From: Siccirubricoccus deserti
GTDB taxonomy: Bacteria; Pseudomonadota; Alphaproteobacteria; Acetobacterales; Acetobacteraceae
Assembly: GCF_014283215.1 (NCBI RefSeq)
Contig: NZ_JACOMF010000002.1
Location: 1-64,000, forward strand
Direction of reading: 5' to 3'
Length of the DNA: 64,000 nucleotides
Part shown: one piece after another, positions 8,899 through 16,931 of the stretch
Position numbering within the stretch: the first letter of the stretch is position 1
Layout: the number at the start of each line of letters is the position of its first letter
Program-made: the position numbers and the translations under genes
Notes under the pieces: generated by a model
The model's input: only the letters and a program-made list of their open reading frames with translations
The model's database searches: none
What the model was told of the DNA's origin: nothing

Positions 8899-9660
8899 TC
8901 AGCAGCGGTACTTGGCGCCCTTGCGGTCCACCGTGCGCACCAGGCCCTGGAACTCCATCAGCCCGTATTCCGGCGTGCCGCGCAGCTTCTGCATTCGCGC
9001 CTTGGCGCGTTCCTGGACATAGGGCTCGATCACCACCGGCGGCTCGTCCAGGCTGCGGGCCATCAGCTCCACCTCGCAGGCCCGCTCCAGCATGTAGAGG
9101 CGCATCAGCGCACCATGGATGGTCTCGCCCCAGGTCAGCAGCCCATGGTTCAGCAGCACCACGCAGCTGCCCTTCTGGCAGGTCACGCCCAGCGCATCGC
9201 ATTCCTCCTGCGAGGTCGGCACGCCATATTCATGGTAGGCGACGTCATCCAGCACATGCAGCGCGTCCTGGCTGATCGGCCGCAGCCCATTGCGCAGCAG
9301 GGAGACGCCGGCGCCGGCGCGGGTGTGGGTGTGCAGCACGCAATTCGCATCCGGCCGCGCCTTGTAGACGCCGCTGTGGATGGTGAAGCCGGCGGCGTTG
9401 AACTTGCCCTGATCGCCGATGACGTTGCCGGCGAGGTCCATCTTCACCAGGCTGGAGGCGGTGACCTCATCGAACATCTCGCCATAGCGGTTGATCAGGA
9501 AGTGCTCCGGCTCGCCCGGAATCCGCGCCGACATGTGGGTGTTGATCAGGTCGGTCCAACCCAGGTCGTGCACCACATGGTACAGCGCGGCCAGGTCGCA
9601 GCGGGTCTGCCACTCGGCGTCGGACATGTCGGTGGCGGCGAGCTTCATTGCTGATGACAT
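8899..9660 (-). CDS. class II aldolase/adducin family protein
   Basis: A 253-residue protein of the class II aldolase/adducin fold. Zinc-ligand candidates are HTHTRAGAG (residues about 106-114) and a later histidine in LLNHGLLTWG. The NTHMSARIPG start is typical of the subgroup often annotated as aldolase or decarboxylase with unknown substrate. ATG 9660 is preceded by AGGGATAG. It stands alone on the minus strand. Possible reactions are aldol cleavage, epimerisation or dehydration of a sugar-like acid; the sequence does not decide. Confidence 0.8.
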   Translation of the reverse strand: MSSAMKLAATDMSDAEWQTRCDLAALYHVVHDLGWTDLINTHMSARIPGEPEHFLINRYGEMFDEVTASSLVKMDLAGNVIGDQGKFNAAGFTIHSGVYKARPDANCVLHTHTRAGAGVSLLRNGLRPISQDALHVLDDVAYHEYGVPTSQEECDALGVTCQKGSCVVLLNHGLLTWGETIHGALMRLYMLERACEVELMARSLDEPPVVIEPYVQERAKARMQKLRGTPEYGLMEFQGLVRTVDRKGAKYRC

Positions 9661-9791
9661 CGCTCTATCCCTTTTCATGCGTGCCGGCGGCGATGCCGGG
9701 GCGCGGGATATCCTGGGCGAGGTCCAGGGGGCCGGCAAGGCGGAAGCGCAGCGGGTGCCGCCAGGATCAGTAGAACCGGGGCGTGGCGCGC

Positions 9792-10169
9792 CTACAGCGG
9801 CATGCAGCGGACGATGTTGTCGTGGCCGTGGGCCAGCGTCGCCATGGTGCCGTCCGGGCATTCCCGGGCCTGGACATTGGCCGCTGCCTCCAGCCCATGC
9901 ATCCAGCGCACCGTCGGCGTGCGATTGCGTGCCTTGCCGCGCCGGGCGGTTCGGCGATTGCCTATGGCGGTGCTGGCGGAGGCCGCCCGCGCATCCCGTG
10001 TCACCCCCACCTGGCCGCGCACCGGCACCGAGCGGTGCACGACTGCCGGCGGCCGCGTGGTATGGGGCTTGCTGGCCTTGGCCGAGGCACTGGGGCTGCT
10101 CCGTGGGCCGGCGGTGGCGGTACCAGCGGCCAATAGCAGGCCAAGGATGGCAAGCGTCAGGAAGCGCAT
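9792..10169 (-). CDS. small secreted basic hypothetical protein
   Basis: A 125-residue protein with a clear signal peptide (MRFLTLAILGLLLAAGTATA). The mature part is Ser/Ala/Arg-rich and ends in ECPDGTMATLAHGHDNIVRC, where two cysteines could form a disulphide. ATG 10169 is preferred over a GTG two codons upstream because GAGAGGGG is correctly spaced. No known domain. Upstream lies the 3' end of zapE on the same strand. Confidence 0.55.
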   Translation of the reverse strand: MRFLTLAILGLLLAAGTATAGPRSSPSASAKASKPHTTRPPAVVHRSVPVRGQVGVTRDARAASASTAIGNRRTARRGKARNRTPTVRWMHGLEAAANVQARECPDGTMATLAHGHDNIVRCMPL

Positions 10170-10208
10170 GAACACCCCTCTCGAATCCGTGATTGTTATT
10201 ACAGCGTG

Positions 10209-11381
10209 TTACGTCAAATGCGGCAAGACCAGATAATCCTGACTCTGCATTTCCATCAAGCGGCTCGCAGTGCGCTCGAACATCGCCGCGTTCTGACCTG
10301 ATTCATAAAGACTGTCAGGCGGCGCCTCGGCCGAGACAACCAGCTTGCAACGATGTTCGTATAATGCATCCACCAATGTTACGAATCGCCGCGCCCGGTC
10401 GAAATTCTCCGGCCCGAGCCGCGGCACGCCATCCAGCACCAGCGTATGGAAATGCGTCGCCAGTGCCAGGTAGTCCGCCGGGCCCAGCGCCCGGCCGCAC
10501 AGCGCGTCGAAATCCATCCGCGCCACGCCGCGCGCCGTCTCCGTCACCTCGACATTGCGGCCGAGCACGGTCAGCCGACAGGGCGCGCCCTGCGCCTGCC
10601 CGGTCAGCTCCAGGAAGGCGCTGTCGAGTGCCCGTTCCGCCCTGCCATCCACCGGGCAGTGCCAGGTGGGCAGGCCGCGGATGCGCTCCCGCCGGTAGTC
10701 GCGCTCGGCTTCCAGGTGCAGCACGTTCAGCCGCTGCTTGATCAGCGCGATGAAGGGCAGGAAGGCGTCACGTCCCGGGCGGCCCTTGAACAAATCGTCC
10801 GGCGCGGTGTTGCTGGTCGCCACCACCACCACGCCGCGGGCGAACAGCGCCTCAAACAGCCGGCCGAGGATCATGGCGTCGGTGATGTCGTGCACCTGGA
10901 ATTCGTCGAAGCACAGCAGCGCCGCCTGGGCGAAGATGCTGTCGGCGAGTGGCGGGATCGGGTCGGCCTCGCCCGGATTGGCCTGCTTCCAGCGATGGAT
11001 GCGCTGATGGCAGTCCTGCATGAACTGATGGAAATGGATACGCTGCTTCCGCGGCACCTCCGCGCAGGCGAAGAACAGGTCCATCAGCATGGATTTGCCG
11101 CGCCCGACTTCGCCAACCAGATAGAGGCCCTGCGGCGTGCCCTCCGGCGCCTCCGGTACCGGCTTCCTGCGGAAGAAGCGGCTGAGGAAGCCGCCCTGAT
11201 CGGGCGCCTCGGTCGAGGGGTCGTAGCCGCGCAGCCGGCGCCACAGGTCCTGCAGCGTCTCGGCGGCCAGTTCCTGGGCGGGGTCGGGTTTCAGCTGGCC
11301 GGCGGTGACGCGGGCGCGGTAGGCCGGCAGCGGGCCCGCGGCCAGGCCGGTTGCCGGGGAAGGGCCGGGTTGGAAGTCCAT
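10209..11381 (-). CDS. zapE: cell division ATPase ZapE (AFG1-like)
   Basis: A 390-residue AFG1/ZapE P-loop ATPase. Walker A is GEVGRGKS (residues 90-97), Walker B is LLCFDEFQ (about 156-162), and the family motif HFHQFMQDCHQRIH follows. ZapE binds FtsZ and modulates the Z ring in the cytoplasm. The start is the ATG beginning MDFQPG. It is divergent from hrcA across about 130 bases. Confidence 0.9.
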   Translation of the reverse strand: MDFQPGPSPATGLAAGPLPAYRARVTAGQLKPDPAQELAAETLQDLWRRLRGYDPSTEAPDQGGFLSRFFRRKPVPEAPEGTPQGLYLVGEVGRGKSMLMDLFFACAEVPRKQRIHFHQFMQDCHQRIHRWKQANPGEADPIPPLADSIFAQAALLCFDEFQVHDITDAMILGRLFEALFARGVVVVATSNTAPDDLFKGRPGRDAFLPFIALIKQRLNVLHLEAERDYRRERIRGLPTWHCPVDGRAERALDSAFLELTGQAQGAPCRLTVLGRNVEVTETARGVARMDFDALCGRALGPADYLALATHFHTLVLDGVPRLGPENFDRARRFVTLVDALYEHRCKLVVSAEAPPDSLYESGQNAAMFERTASRLMEMQSQDYLVLPHLT

Positions 11382-11447
11382 TGCCGCCCGGGATAGCCCG
11401 GCCGCTGGCGCCGGACAACCGTGGCCCGGCACGTTCCGCTGCCGCGG

Positions 11448-11476
11448 TTGACGTTGCGCTCCCCTCTCCCTAGCCT
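11448..11476 (+). promoter_or_regulatory. candidate promoter of hrcA
   Basis: TTGACG (11448-11453) and TAGCCT (11471-11476) are separated by 17 bases and lie 35 bases before the hrcA start at 11511. This fits a housekeeping promoter; the alphaproteobacterial heat-shock sigma factor uses a similar -35, so either is possible. No CIRCE element (TTAGCACTC and its complement) is visible, so autoregulation by HrcA is not supported here. Confidence 0.35.
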
Positions 11477-11510
11477 CTTAGGTCGGAGTCCAAAGGGGTT
11501 TACGCCGCTG

Positions 11511-12620
11511 ATGTTCACGCCGAAAGCGCCGGTCGGTTCGCCCCTGGGGGTGTCGCTGAGCGGGTCTGCCGGCGCCAGCTTCGCCGGCCTCGACAGCCGC
11601 AGCTCCACCATCCTGCGCGAACTGGTCGAAGTCTACGTCCTGACCGGAGAGCCGGTGGGCAGCCGCACCTTGTCCCGCCGTCTGCCGCTCGGCCTCTCCC
11701 CCGCCTCGATCCGCAACGTCATGGCGGATCTTGAGGAGGCCGGCTTCCTCTACGCCCCGCATACCTCCGCCGGGCGGCTGCCGACCGAGCGGGGGCTGCG
11801 GCTGTTCGTCGACGGGCTGTTGGAATTCGGCGACCTTGGCGAGCAGGAGCGCAGCGATATCGCCGCGCGCTGCGCCGCCTCCGGCCGGTCCTTGCAGGAA
11901 ACATTGGCGGAGGCGGGGCAGATGCTCTCGGGCCTCGCCGGTGCCGCCGGGCTGGTGGTGGCGCCGAAATCCGAGGGCACGATCCGCCATATCGAATTCG
12001 TGGCCCTCGGCCCGGGCCGCGCCCTGGTGGTGCTGGTCGGCGCCGATGGCCAGGTCGAGAACCGCGTCATCGAAGTGCCGCCCGGGCTGCCGCCGAGCGC
12101 CCTGGCCCAGGCCAGCAACTACCTCAACGCCCAGCTCGCCGGCCGCAGCCTGGATGACGCCCGGCTGCGGGTGTCGGAGGACATCGCCGCCAACCGCACC
12201 GCGCTCGACGCGCTGACCAGCCAGGTGGTGGAAAGCGGCCTCGCCACCTGGTCCGGCGGCGGCGGCGGCAGCTTGATCGTCCGCGGCCAGGCGCGGCTGC
12301 TGGAGAACCTCGACCAGCTGGCCCGGGTGCAGGAGATCCAGGCGCTGTTCGAGCGGCTGGAGGCGCAGGAGACGGTGCTGCGGCTGCTGGAACTCGCCCA
12401 GCGCGGCCAGGGCGTGCAGATCTTCATCGGCGCCGAGAGCGGGCTGTTCGACACCGCCGGCCTCGCCATGGTGGTGGCGCCCTTCCGCAATGGCCCGGCG
12501 GGGCAGGGCGAACGCATCGTCGGCGCCATCGGCGTGATCGGGCCGACCCGGATCAACTACGGCAAGGTGATCCCGGTAGTGGACTACACCGCACGGGTGA
12601 TCGGCCGGTTGCTCGGATAG
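11511..12620 (+). CDS. hrcA: heat-inducible transcription repressor HrcA
   Basis: A 369-residue HrcA. The N-terminal winged-helix (residues about 25-95) contains LVEVYVLTGEPVGSRTLSRR and SIRNVMADLEEAGFL, then HTSAGRLPTERGLR. The C-terminal GAF-like dimerisation region includes the family's QVFIGAES-like segment (GVQIFIGAES). HrcA represses groESL or dnaK-type operons by binding CIRCE. grpE, usually just downstream in alphaproteobacteria, is absent; an SDR follows after a palindromic repeat. Confidence 0.93.
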   Translation: MFTPKAPVGSPLGVSLSGSAGASFAGLDSRSSTILRELVEVYVLTGEPVGSRTLSRRLPLGLSPASIRNVMADLEEAGFLYAPHTSAGRLPTERGLRLFVDGLLEFGDLGEQERSDIAARCAASGRSLQETLAEAGQMLSGLAGAAGLVVAPKSEGTIRHIEFVALGPGRALVVLVGADGQVENRVIEVPPGLPPSALAQASNYLNAQLAGRSLDDARLRVSEDIAANRTALDALTSQVVESGLATWSGGGGGSLIVRGQARLLENLDQLARVQEIQALFERLEAQETVLRLLELAQRGQGVQIFIGAESGLFDTAGLAMVVAPFRNGPAGQGERIVGAIGVIGPTRINYGKVIPVVDYTARVIGRLLG

Positions 12621-12707
12621 AGCAGATCGCCTGAAGGCGTGACCCTGCTCTGGGAGCAACAGGCCAGGGCGGATCGCAATCCCAGGCGGACTGCGATCCG
12701 CCCTGGC
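12619..12707. repeat. palindromic intergenic repeat, copy A
   Basis: Immediately after the hrcA stop there are two nested hairpins. AGAGCAG (12619-12625) pairs with CTGCTCT (12645-12651). A perfect 16-base stem, GCCAGGGCGGATCGCA (12663-12678) with its complement (12692-12707), has a 13-base loop. It could end hrcA transcription, but no T-run follows. An 86-base segment (12622-12707) aligns without gaps to 46375-46460 at about 70% identity, so this is a dispersed repeat family. Confidence 0.7.
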
Positions 12708-12765
12708 TTGTCGCGCGGCCGCGCCTGCTTCCATGATGCCTCAACATCAGGGGAGGACATGGGCC

Positions 12766-13521
12766 ATGGCACGGCTCGCAGGCAAGGCGGCCTTCATCAC
12801 CGGTGCTGGCACCGGCATCGGCCGGGCCACCGCCGAAGTCTTCGCGCGGGAAGGCGCGCGGGTGACGATCGCCGAGATCGACGCCGCGAGCGGCGAGGAG
12901 ACGGCGCAGCGCATCCAGGCCGCGGGCGGACAGGCGATCGCCATCACCACCGACGTGCGGGTGCCGGAGAGCATCGAGGCATCCATCCGCAAGGCGGCGC
13001 AGCACTGGGGTGGGCTGCATGTGCTGCACAACAATGCCGGCGGCTCCACCCTGGTTGATTCCAACGTGGTCGATGTGCCGCTGGAGGAATTCTGGCGGGC
13101 CATCACCCTCGACCTGTTCGGCACCTTCCTTGGCTGCCGCTTCGGCATACCGGAGATCATCCGGTCCGGCGGCGGATCGGTGATCAACATGGCCTCGGCC
13201 GTGGCGCTGATGGGCTTCGAGGGGCGGGATTGCTACACGGCCGCCAAGGGCGGCATCGCCGCGCTGACCCGCTCGCTGGCGGTGCAATACGGCCGCCAGG
13301 GGGTGCGGGTGAATGCCATCGCCCCCTCCGTCACCATGACCGACCGGGTGAAGCGGCTGCTGGCGGAAAGCCACGGCGTCAAGCAGGTCGCCGACCAGCA
13401 TCTGCTCGGCCTCGGCGAGCCGCTGGATGTGGCGCATGCCGCGCTTTACCTCGCCTCGGACGAGGCGCGCATCACCACCGGCAGCATCCTGCCGATTGAC
13501 AGCGGGGTGGTGGTGGCATGA
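12766..13521 (+). CDS. SDR family NAD(P)-dependent oxidoreductase
   Basis: A 251-residue classical short-chain dehydrogenase. The cofactor motif TGAGTGIG is at 12-19, NNAG at 89-92, and the catalytic set is S144, Y157 and K161 (YTAAK). An acidic residue after the second strand (E37/D39) favours NAD over NADP. GGGGAGGA precedes the start. The stop overlaps the start of the next dehydrogenase (ATGA), so both are co-translated, probably for a hydroxy-acid or sugar catabolic route. Substrate unknown. Confidence 0.88.
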   Translation: MARLAGKAAFITGAGTGIGRATAEVFAREGARVTIAEIDAASGEETAQRIQAAGGQAIAITTDVRVPESIEASIRKAAQHWGGLHVLHNNAGGSTLVDSNVVDVPLEEFWRAITLDLFGTFLGCRFGIPEIIRSGGGSVINMASAVALMGFEGRDCYTAAKGGIAALTRSLAVQYGRQGVRVNAIAPSVTMTDRVKRLLAESHGVKQVADQHLLGLGEPLDVAHAALYLASDEARITTGSILPIDSGVVVA

Positions 13522-14417
13522 GCGCGAACATCGCCGATATCGGCTTCATCGGTCTCGGCCAGATGGGGGCGCCGATGGCCGAGCGGCTGTTCGGGCCGGA
13601 TGTACGGCTGCATGTCTTCGACCCGCGGCCGGAGGCGGTGGCCGAGTTCACCGCCCGCGGCGCCATCGGCCATGCCTCGGCCCGGGCGGTGGCGGACGCC
13701 GCGGCTATCGTCTTCGCCTGCCTGCCGAGCGGCAAGGTCAGCGAGGCGGTCGCCGCCGACGCCGCCGAGGGACGCGCGGTGAGGGTCTACGCCGAGATGT
13801 CCACCATCGGCCGCGCCACGGTGGAGGCCATCGCCGCCCGCATGGCGGCGCGTGGCATCGCCATGGTGGATGCGCCGATCAGCGGCGGCCCGGCCGGCGC
13901 GCGGGCCGGCACCCTGGCGATGCTGGCGGCCGGCGATCCGGCGGCGGTGGCGGCGCTGCGCCCCTGGCAGCTGCGCATCGGCGCCCGGGTCTTCGTGCTG
14001 GGGGAGACGCCGGGTCAGGCGCAGGTGATGAAGCTGGTGAACAACCTGGTCTTCGCCGCCAACATGGTCTCCACCTGCGAGGCGCTGGTGATGGGCGCCA
14101 AGGCCGGGCTCGATGCCGACACCATGGTGGCGATGCTGAACGCCGGCACCGGCCGCAGCATGGTGAGCGAGCGGGTGATGGAGACGATGCTTGCCGGCGA
14201 GTTCCGCTTCGGCGCCGCCATGGCGATCCTCGACAAGGATGTCTCGCTCGGCATCGCCGAGGCGGGGGCGATGAAGGTGCCGATGTGGACGCTGGAACAG
14301 GCCGCCCGGGTCTGGCGGCTTGCCACGGTGGCGGAGGGGCCGGAGCAGGACATCTCCACCGTCATCCGCATGATGGAAGGCTGGGCCGGGGTGGAGGTGC
14401 GGCGGCGCGCGGAATAG
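13518..14417 (+). CDS. 3-hydroxyisobutyrate dehydrogenase-family beta-hydroxyacid dehydrogenase
   Basis: A 299-residue protein with a Rossmann GLGQMG (residues 12-17), the substrate motif DAPISGG (119-125) and catalytic K173 within VMKLVNNLV. These define the beta-hydroxyacid dehydrogenase family (GarR, MmsB, tartronate semialdehyde reductase). It overlaps the SDR by ATGA. It probably oxidises a small 3-hydroxy acid or reduces a semialdehyde; the exact member cannot be told. Confidence 0.87.
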   Translation: MSANIADIGFIGLGQMGAPMAERLFGPDVRLHVFDPRPEAVAEFTARGAIGHASARAVADAAAIVFACLPSGKVSEAVAADAAEGRAVRVYAEMSTIGRATVEAIAARMAARGIAMVDAPISGGPAGARAGTLAMLAAGDPAAVAALRPWQLRIGARVFVLGETPGQAQVMKLVNNLVFAANMVSTCEALVMGAKAGLDADTMVAMLNAGTGRSMVSERVMETMLAGEFRFGAAMAILDKDVSLGIAEAGAMKVPMWTLEQAARVWRLATVAEGPEQDISTVIRMMEGWAGVEVRRRAE

Positions 14418-14640
14418 GCCGGCGCCCGGCAAGGAATCGGCAATCGCGGTACGGCAGGAATGCAGCGCCGCGACCCACGCGCGGGTTGCGGCAATCGGCT
14501 CCGCCACGCGCACCGCAGGGTGGCGGCGTGCGGAACCACACGGCGCGCTGGATGTTGCCGGTTGCGTCCATGGTAAGATGCCCTGGCCGCCCGGGGATTG
14601 CTGCCGCCGTCGGAGCCGATTCCACCGCGGCGCGGCCTGA

Positions 14641-15837
14641 ATGCCGTCCCTTCCACAATGCACGGATGCGAGCGTGACCTTCCGACCCAGCCTGTTCCGC
14701 AGCTTCTTCCTCGGCGGTTTCGAATGCTCGACGCATCGCCGGAATGACGGGCGCCGCCTCGATCTCATCGCCGCCACCCGCCACGACCTGCTGGCCGAGG
14801 AGGATTACCGGCAGGTCGCCGAGCACGGCATCCGCGCGGTGCGCGACGGGGTGCGCTGGCACCTGGTGCAGGCCGCCGGCCCCGGCCAGTACGATTGGTC
14901 GGCGGTGCTGCCGATGCTGCACGCGGCGCAGCGCGCCGGCACCCAGGTGGTCTGGGACCTCTGCCATTACGGCTGGCCGGATTGGCTGGACATCTTCTCG
15001 GCCGATTTCGCCCCGCGCTTCGCCGAATACGCCGCCCGCTTCGCCGAGCTGGCGCGGGCCGAGACCGGCGCCGCGCCGACGCTCTGCCCGCTGAACGAGA
15101 TCTCCTTCCTCGCCTGGGCCGGCGGCGAGACCGGCCATTTCAATCCCTGCACCAATGGCCGCGGGCCGGAGGTGAAGCGCCAGGCGGTGGCCGCGACCCT
15201 GGCCGCGACGCGCGCCATGCGCCAGCTGGTACCCGGTACCCGGGTGTTCGCGGTGGAGCCGCTGATCAACACCGTCGGCCGGCCCAATGTCGACGCCGAC
15301 ATCGAGCCGGCGGAACGGCGCAACGCCGGCATGTGGGAAGCCTGGGACATGCTGCTGGGCCGCCAGGCGCCGGAGCTGGGCGGCAGCGAGGATATGCTGG
15401 ACGCCATCGGGGTGAATTTCTACTGGAACAACCAGTGGTGGCTGCACGAGGGCCGCGACGCCGCGCCACTTTCGGTGTTCGACGAACGCTGGGTGCCGCT
15501 GCGGGCGCTGCTGGCACGGGTGCATGCGCGCTTCCAGCGGCCGATCTTCGTCGCCGAAACCAGCATCGAGGGCGACCGCCGCGCGCTGTGGCTGCGCTAC
15601 GTGGCGGATGAGGTGATCGCCGCGCTGGAGGCCGGCGTGCCGGTTGAGGGCATCTGCCTCTATCCGGTGCTGAGCCACCCGGGCTGGGACAATGACCGCT
15701 ACTGCCCGAACGGGCTGCTGGAGATGGAGCCGAAGCATGGCCGCCGCCCGGTGCACCTGCCGCTGGCGCAGGAGCTGCGCCGGCAGCAGGCACGGCTGGC
15801 GGCGCTGTTCGGGACGGGGGAGGAGGCGGCGGCCTGA
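14641..15837 (+). CDS. GH1-like (clan GH-A) glycosidase
   Basis: A 398-residue TIM-barrel enzyme of the beta-glucosidase type. The putative acid/base glutamate is E153 (PLNEISFL) and the nucleophile E306 (FVAETSIEG); strands such as VVWDLCHYGWPDWLDIF match GH1 topology. No signal peptide is evident, so it is probably cytoplasmic. The start is uncertain: ATG 14641 or in-frame GTG 14674, neither with a good ribosome site. It is shorter than classical GH1 (about 450). A second enzyme of the type lies at 44162-45439. Confidence 0.7.
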   Translation: MPSLPQCTDASVTFRPSLFRSFFLGGFECSTHRRNDGRRLDLIAATRHDLLAEEDYRQVAEHGIRAVRDGVRWHLVQAAGPGQYDWSAVLPMLHAAQRAGTQVVWDLCHYGWPDWLDIFSADFAPRFAEYAARFAELARAETGAAPTLCPLNEISFLAWAGGETGHFNPCTNGRGPEVKRQAVAATLAATRAMRQLVPGTRVFAVEPLINTVGRPNVDADIEPAERRNAGMWEAWDMLLGRQAPELGGSEDMLDAIGVNFYWNNQWWLHEGRDAAPLSVFDERWVPLRALLARVHARFQRPIFVAETSIEGDRRALWLRYVADEVIAALEAGVPVEGICLYPVLSHPGWDNDRYCPNGLLEMEPKHGRRPVHLPLAQELRRQQARLAALFGTGEEAAA

Positions 15838-15855
15838 CCGGGCGGCGCCGCGCGC

Positions 15856-16929
15856 CTACTCGACGATCGCCACCTGCGCCGGGTCCAATTGCATCCAGAC
15901 GGGATCACCGACCTCGTGGACCTGCAGCGGTGGCGCGGTCACGCGGAGCCGCATGTCGCTGCCCGCCGGCTGGATGACGTAGTCCCAGGTCTCGCCCAGG
16001 AACACCCGCTGCGCGATGACACCAGGGATCACCGGGCGCCCGTCCCCGTTGCCTGGCCTGCCGCAGTGCAGCCCGATGCTCTGCGGCCGGACGGACAGCA
16101 GAATGGGGCGGTTGGCGCCGCCCATCGCGGGGTCGAGTTGCAAGGCCTTCATGGCGAAGCCGTCGCACCGGATGTCGCCATTCTCCAGCCTGGCTTCCAG
16201 CAGATTGGTCCGGCCGATGAAGCTGGCCACGAAGCGGGTTCTTGGCCGGGTATAGAGCAGGTGGGGGGCGTCCACCTGCTCGATGCGGCCGGCATTCATC
16301 ACGGCGATCCGGTCCGAAGTCGCCATCGCCTCGGCCTGGTCATGCGTCACATAGACCGTGGTGATGCGGAATTCGTCATGGACGCGGCGGATCTCGAAGC
16401 GCATCTCCTCGCGCAGATTGGCGTCGAGGTTCGATAGCGGCTCATCCAGCAGCAGCACATCGGGCTTCACCACGATCGCCCGCGCCAGGGCCACGCGCTG
16501 CTGCTGGCCGCCCGACAGCTCCGCCGGGTAGCGCCCGGCGAGGTGCCCCATCTGCACCACGCCCAGGATCTCCGCCACGCGGCGGCGCACCTCCTCCGCG
16601 GGCAGCTTGCGCAGCTTCAGGCCGAAGGCGACGTTCTCCTCCACCGTCATGTTCGGCCAGATCGCATAGCTCTGGAAGATCATCGACATCTGCCGCCGCT
16701 CGGGCGGCATCACCGCCCCGGGCGCAGAGATGATCTTCCCGCCCATCTCGACCGTGCCGGCCGTGGGCTCGACGAAGCCCGCGATCATGCGCAGGGTGGT
16801 CGTCTTGCCGCAGCCGGATGGGCCCAGCAGGGACACGAACTCGCCCTCCACCAGGGTCAGGTTGATGTGGTCGACGACCGTCAGCTTGCCATAGGCCTTG
16901 GTCAAACCCCGAAGGGAAAGGCGGGACAT
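15856..16929 (-). CDS. ABC importer ATP-binding protein (Fe(III)/polyamine type)
   Basis: A 357-residue ATPase of the FbpC/PotA class. Walker A GPSGCGKT is at 36-43, the signature LSGGQQQR at 138-145, and Walker B LLLDEP at about 159-164 with the following Asp loop. A C-terminal TOBE-type regulatory domain starts near residue 240. It is the last gene of a three-gene minus-strand operon with the permease (3-base gap) and binding protein. Confidence 0.92.
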   Translation of the reverse strand: MSRLSLRGLTKAYGKLTVVDHINLTLVEGEFVSLLGPSGCGKTTTLRMIAGFVEPTAGTVEMGGKIISAPGAVMPPERRQMSMIFQSYAIWPNMTVEENVAFGLKLRKLPAEEVRRRVAEILGVVQMGHLAGRYPAELSGGQQQRVALARAIVVKPDVLLLDEPLSNLDANLREEMRFEIRRVHDEFRITTVYVTHDQAEAMATSDRIAVMNAGRIEQVDAPHLLYTRPRTRFVASFIGRTNLLEARLENGDIRCDGFAMKALQLDPAMGGANRPILLSVRPQSIGLHCGRPGNGDGRPVIPGVIAQRVFLGETWDYVIQPAGSDMRLRVTAPPLQVHEVGDPVWMQLDPAQVAIVE

Positions 16930-16931
16930 CC

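Noticed and set aside
11382-11510. Possible CIRCE element before hrcA
   Set aside because: No TTAGCACTC or GAGTGCTAA half-site is present.
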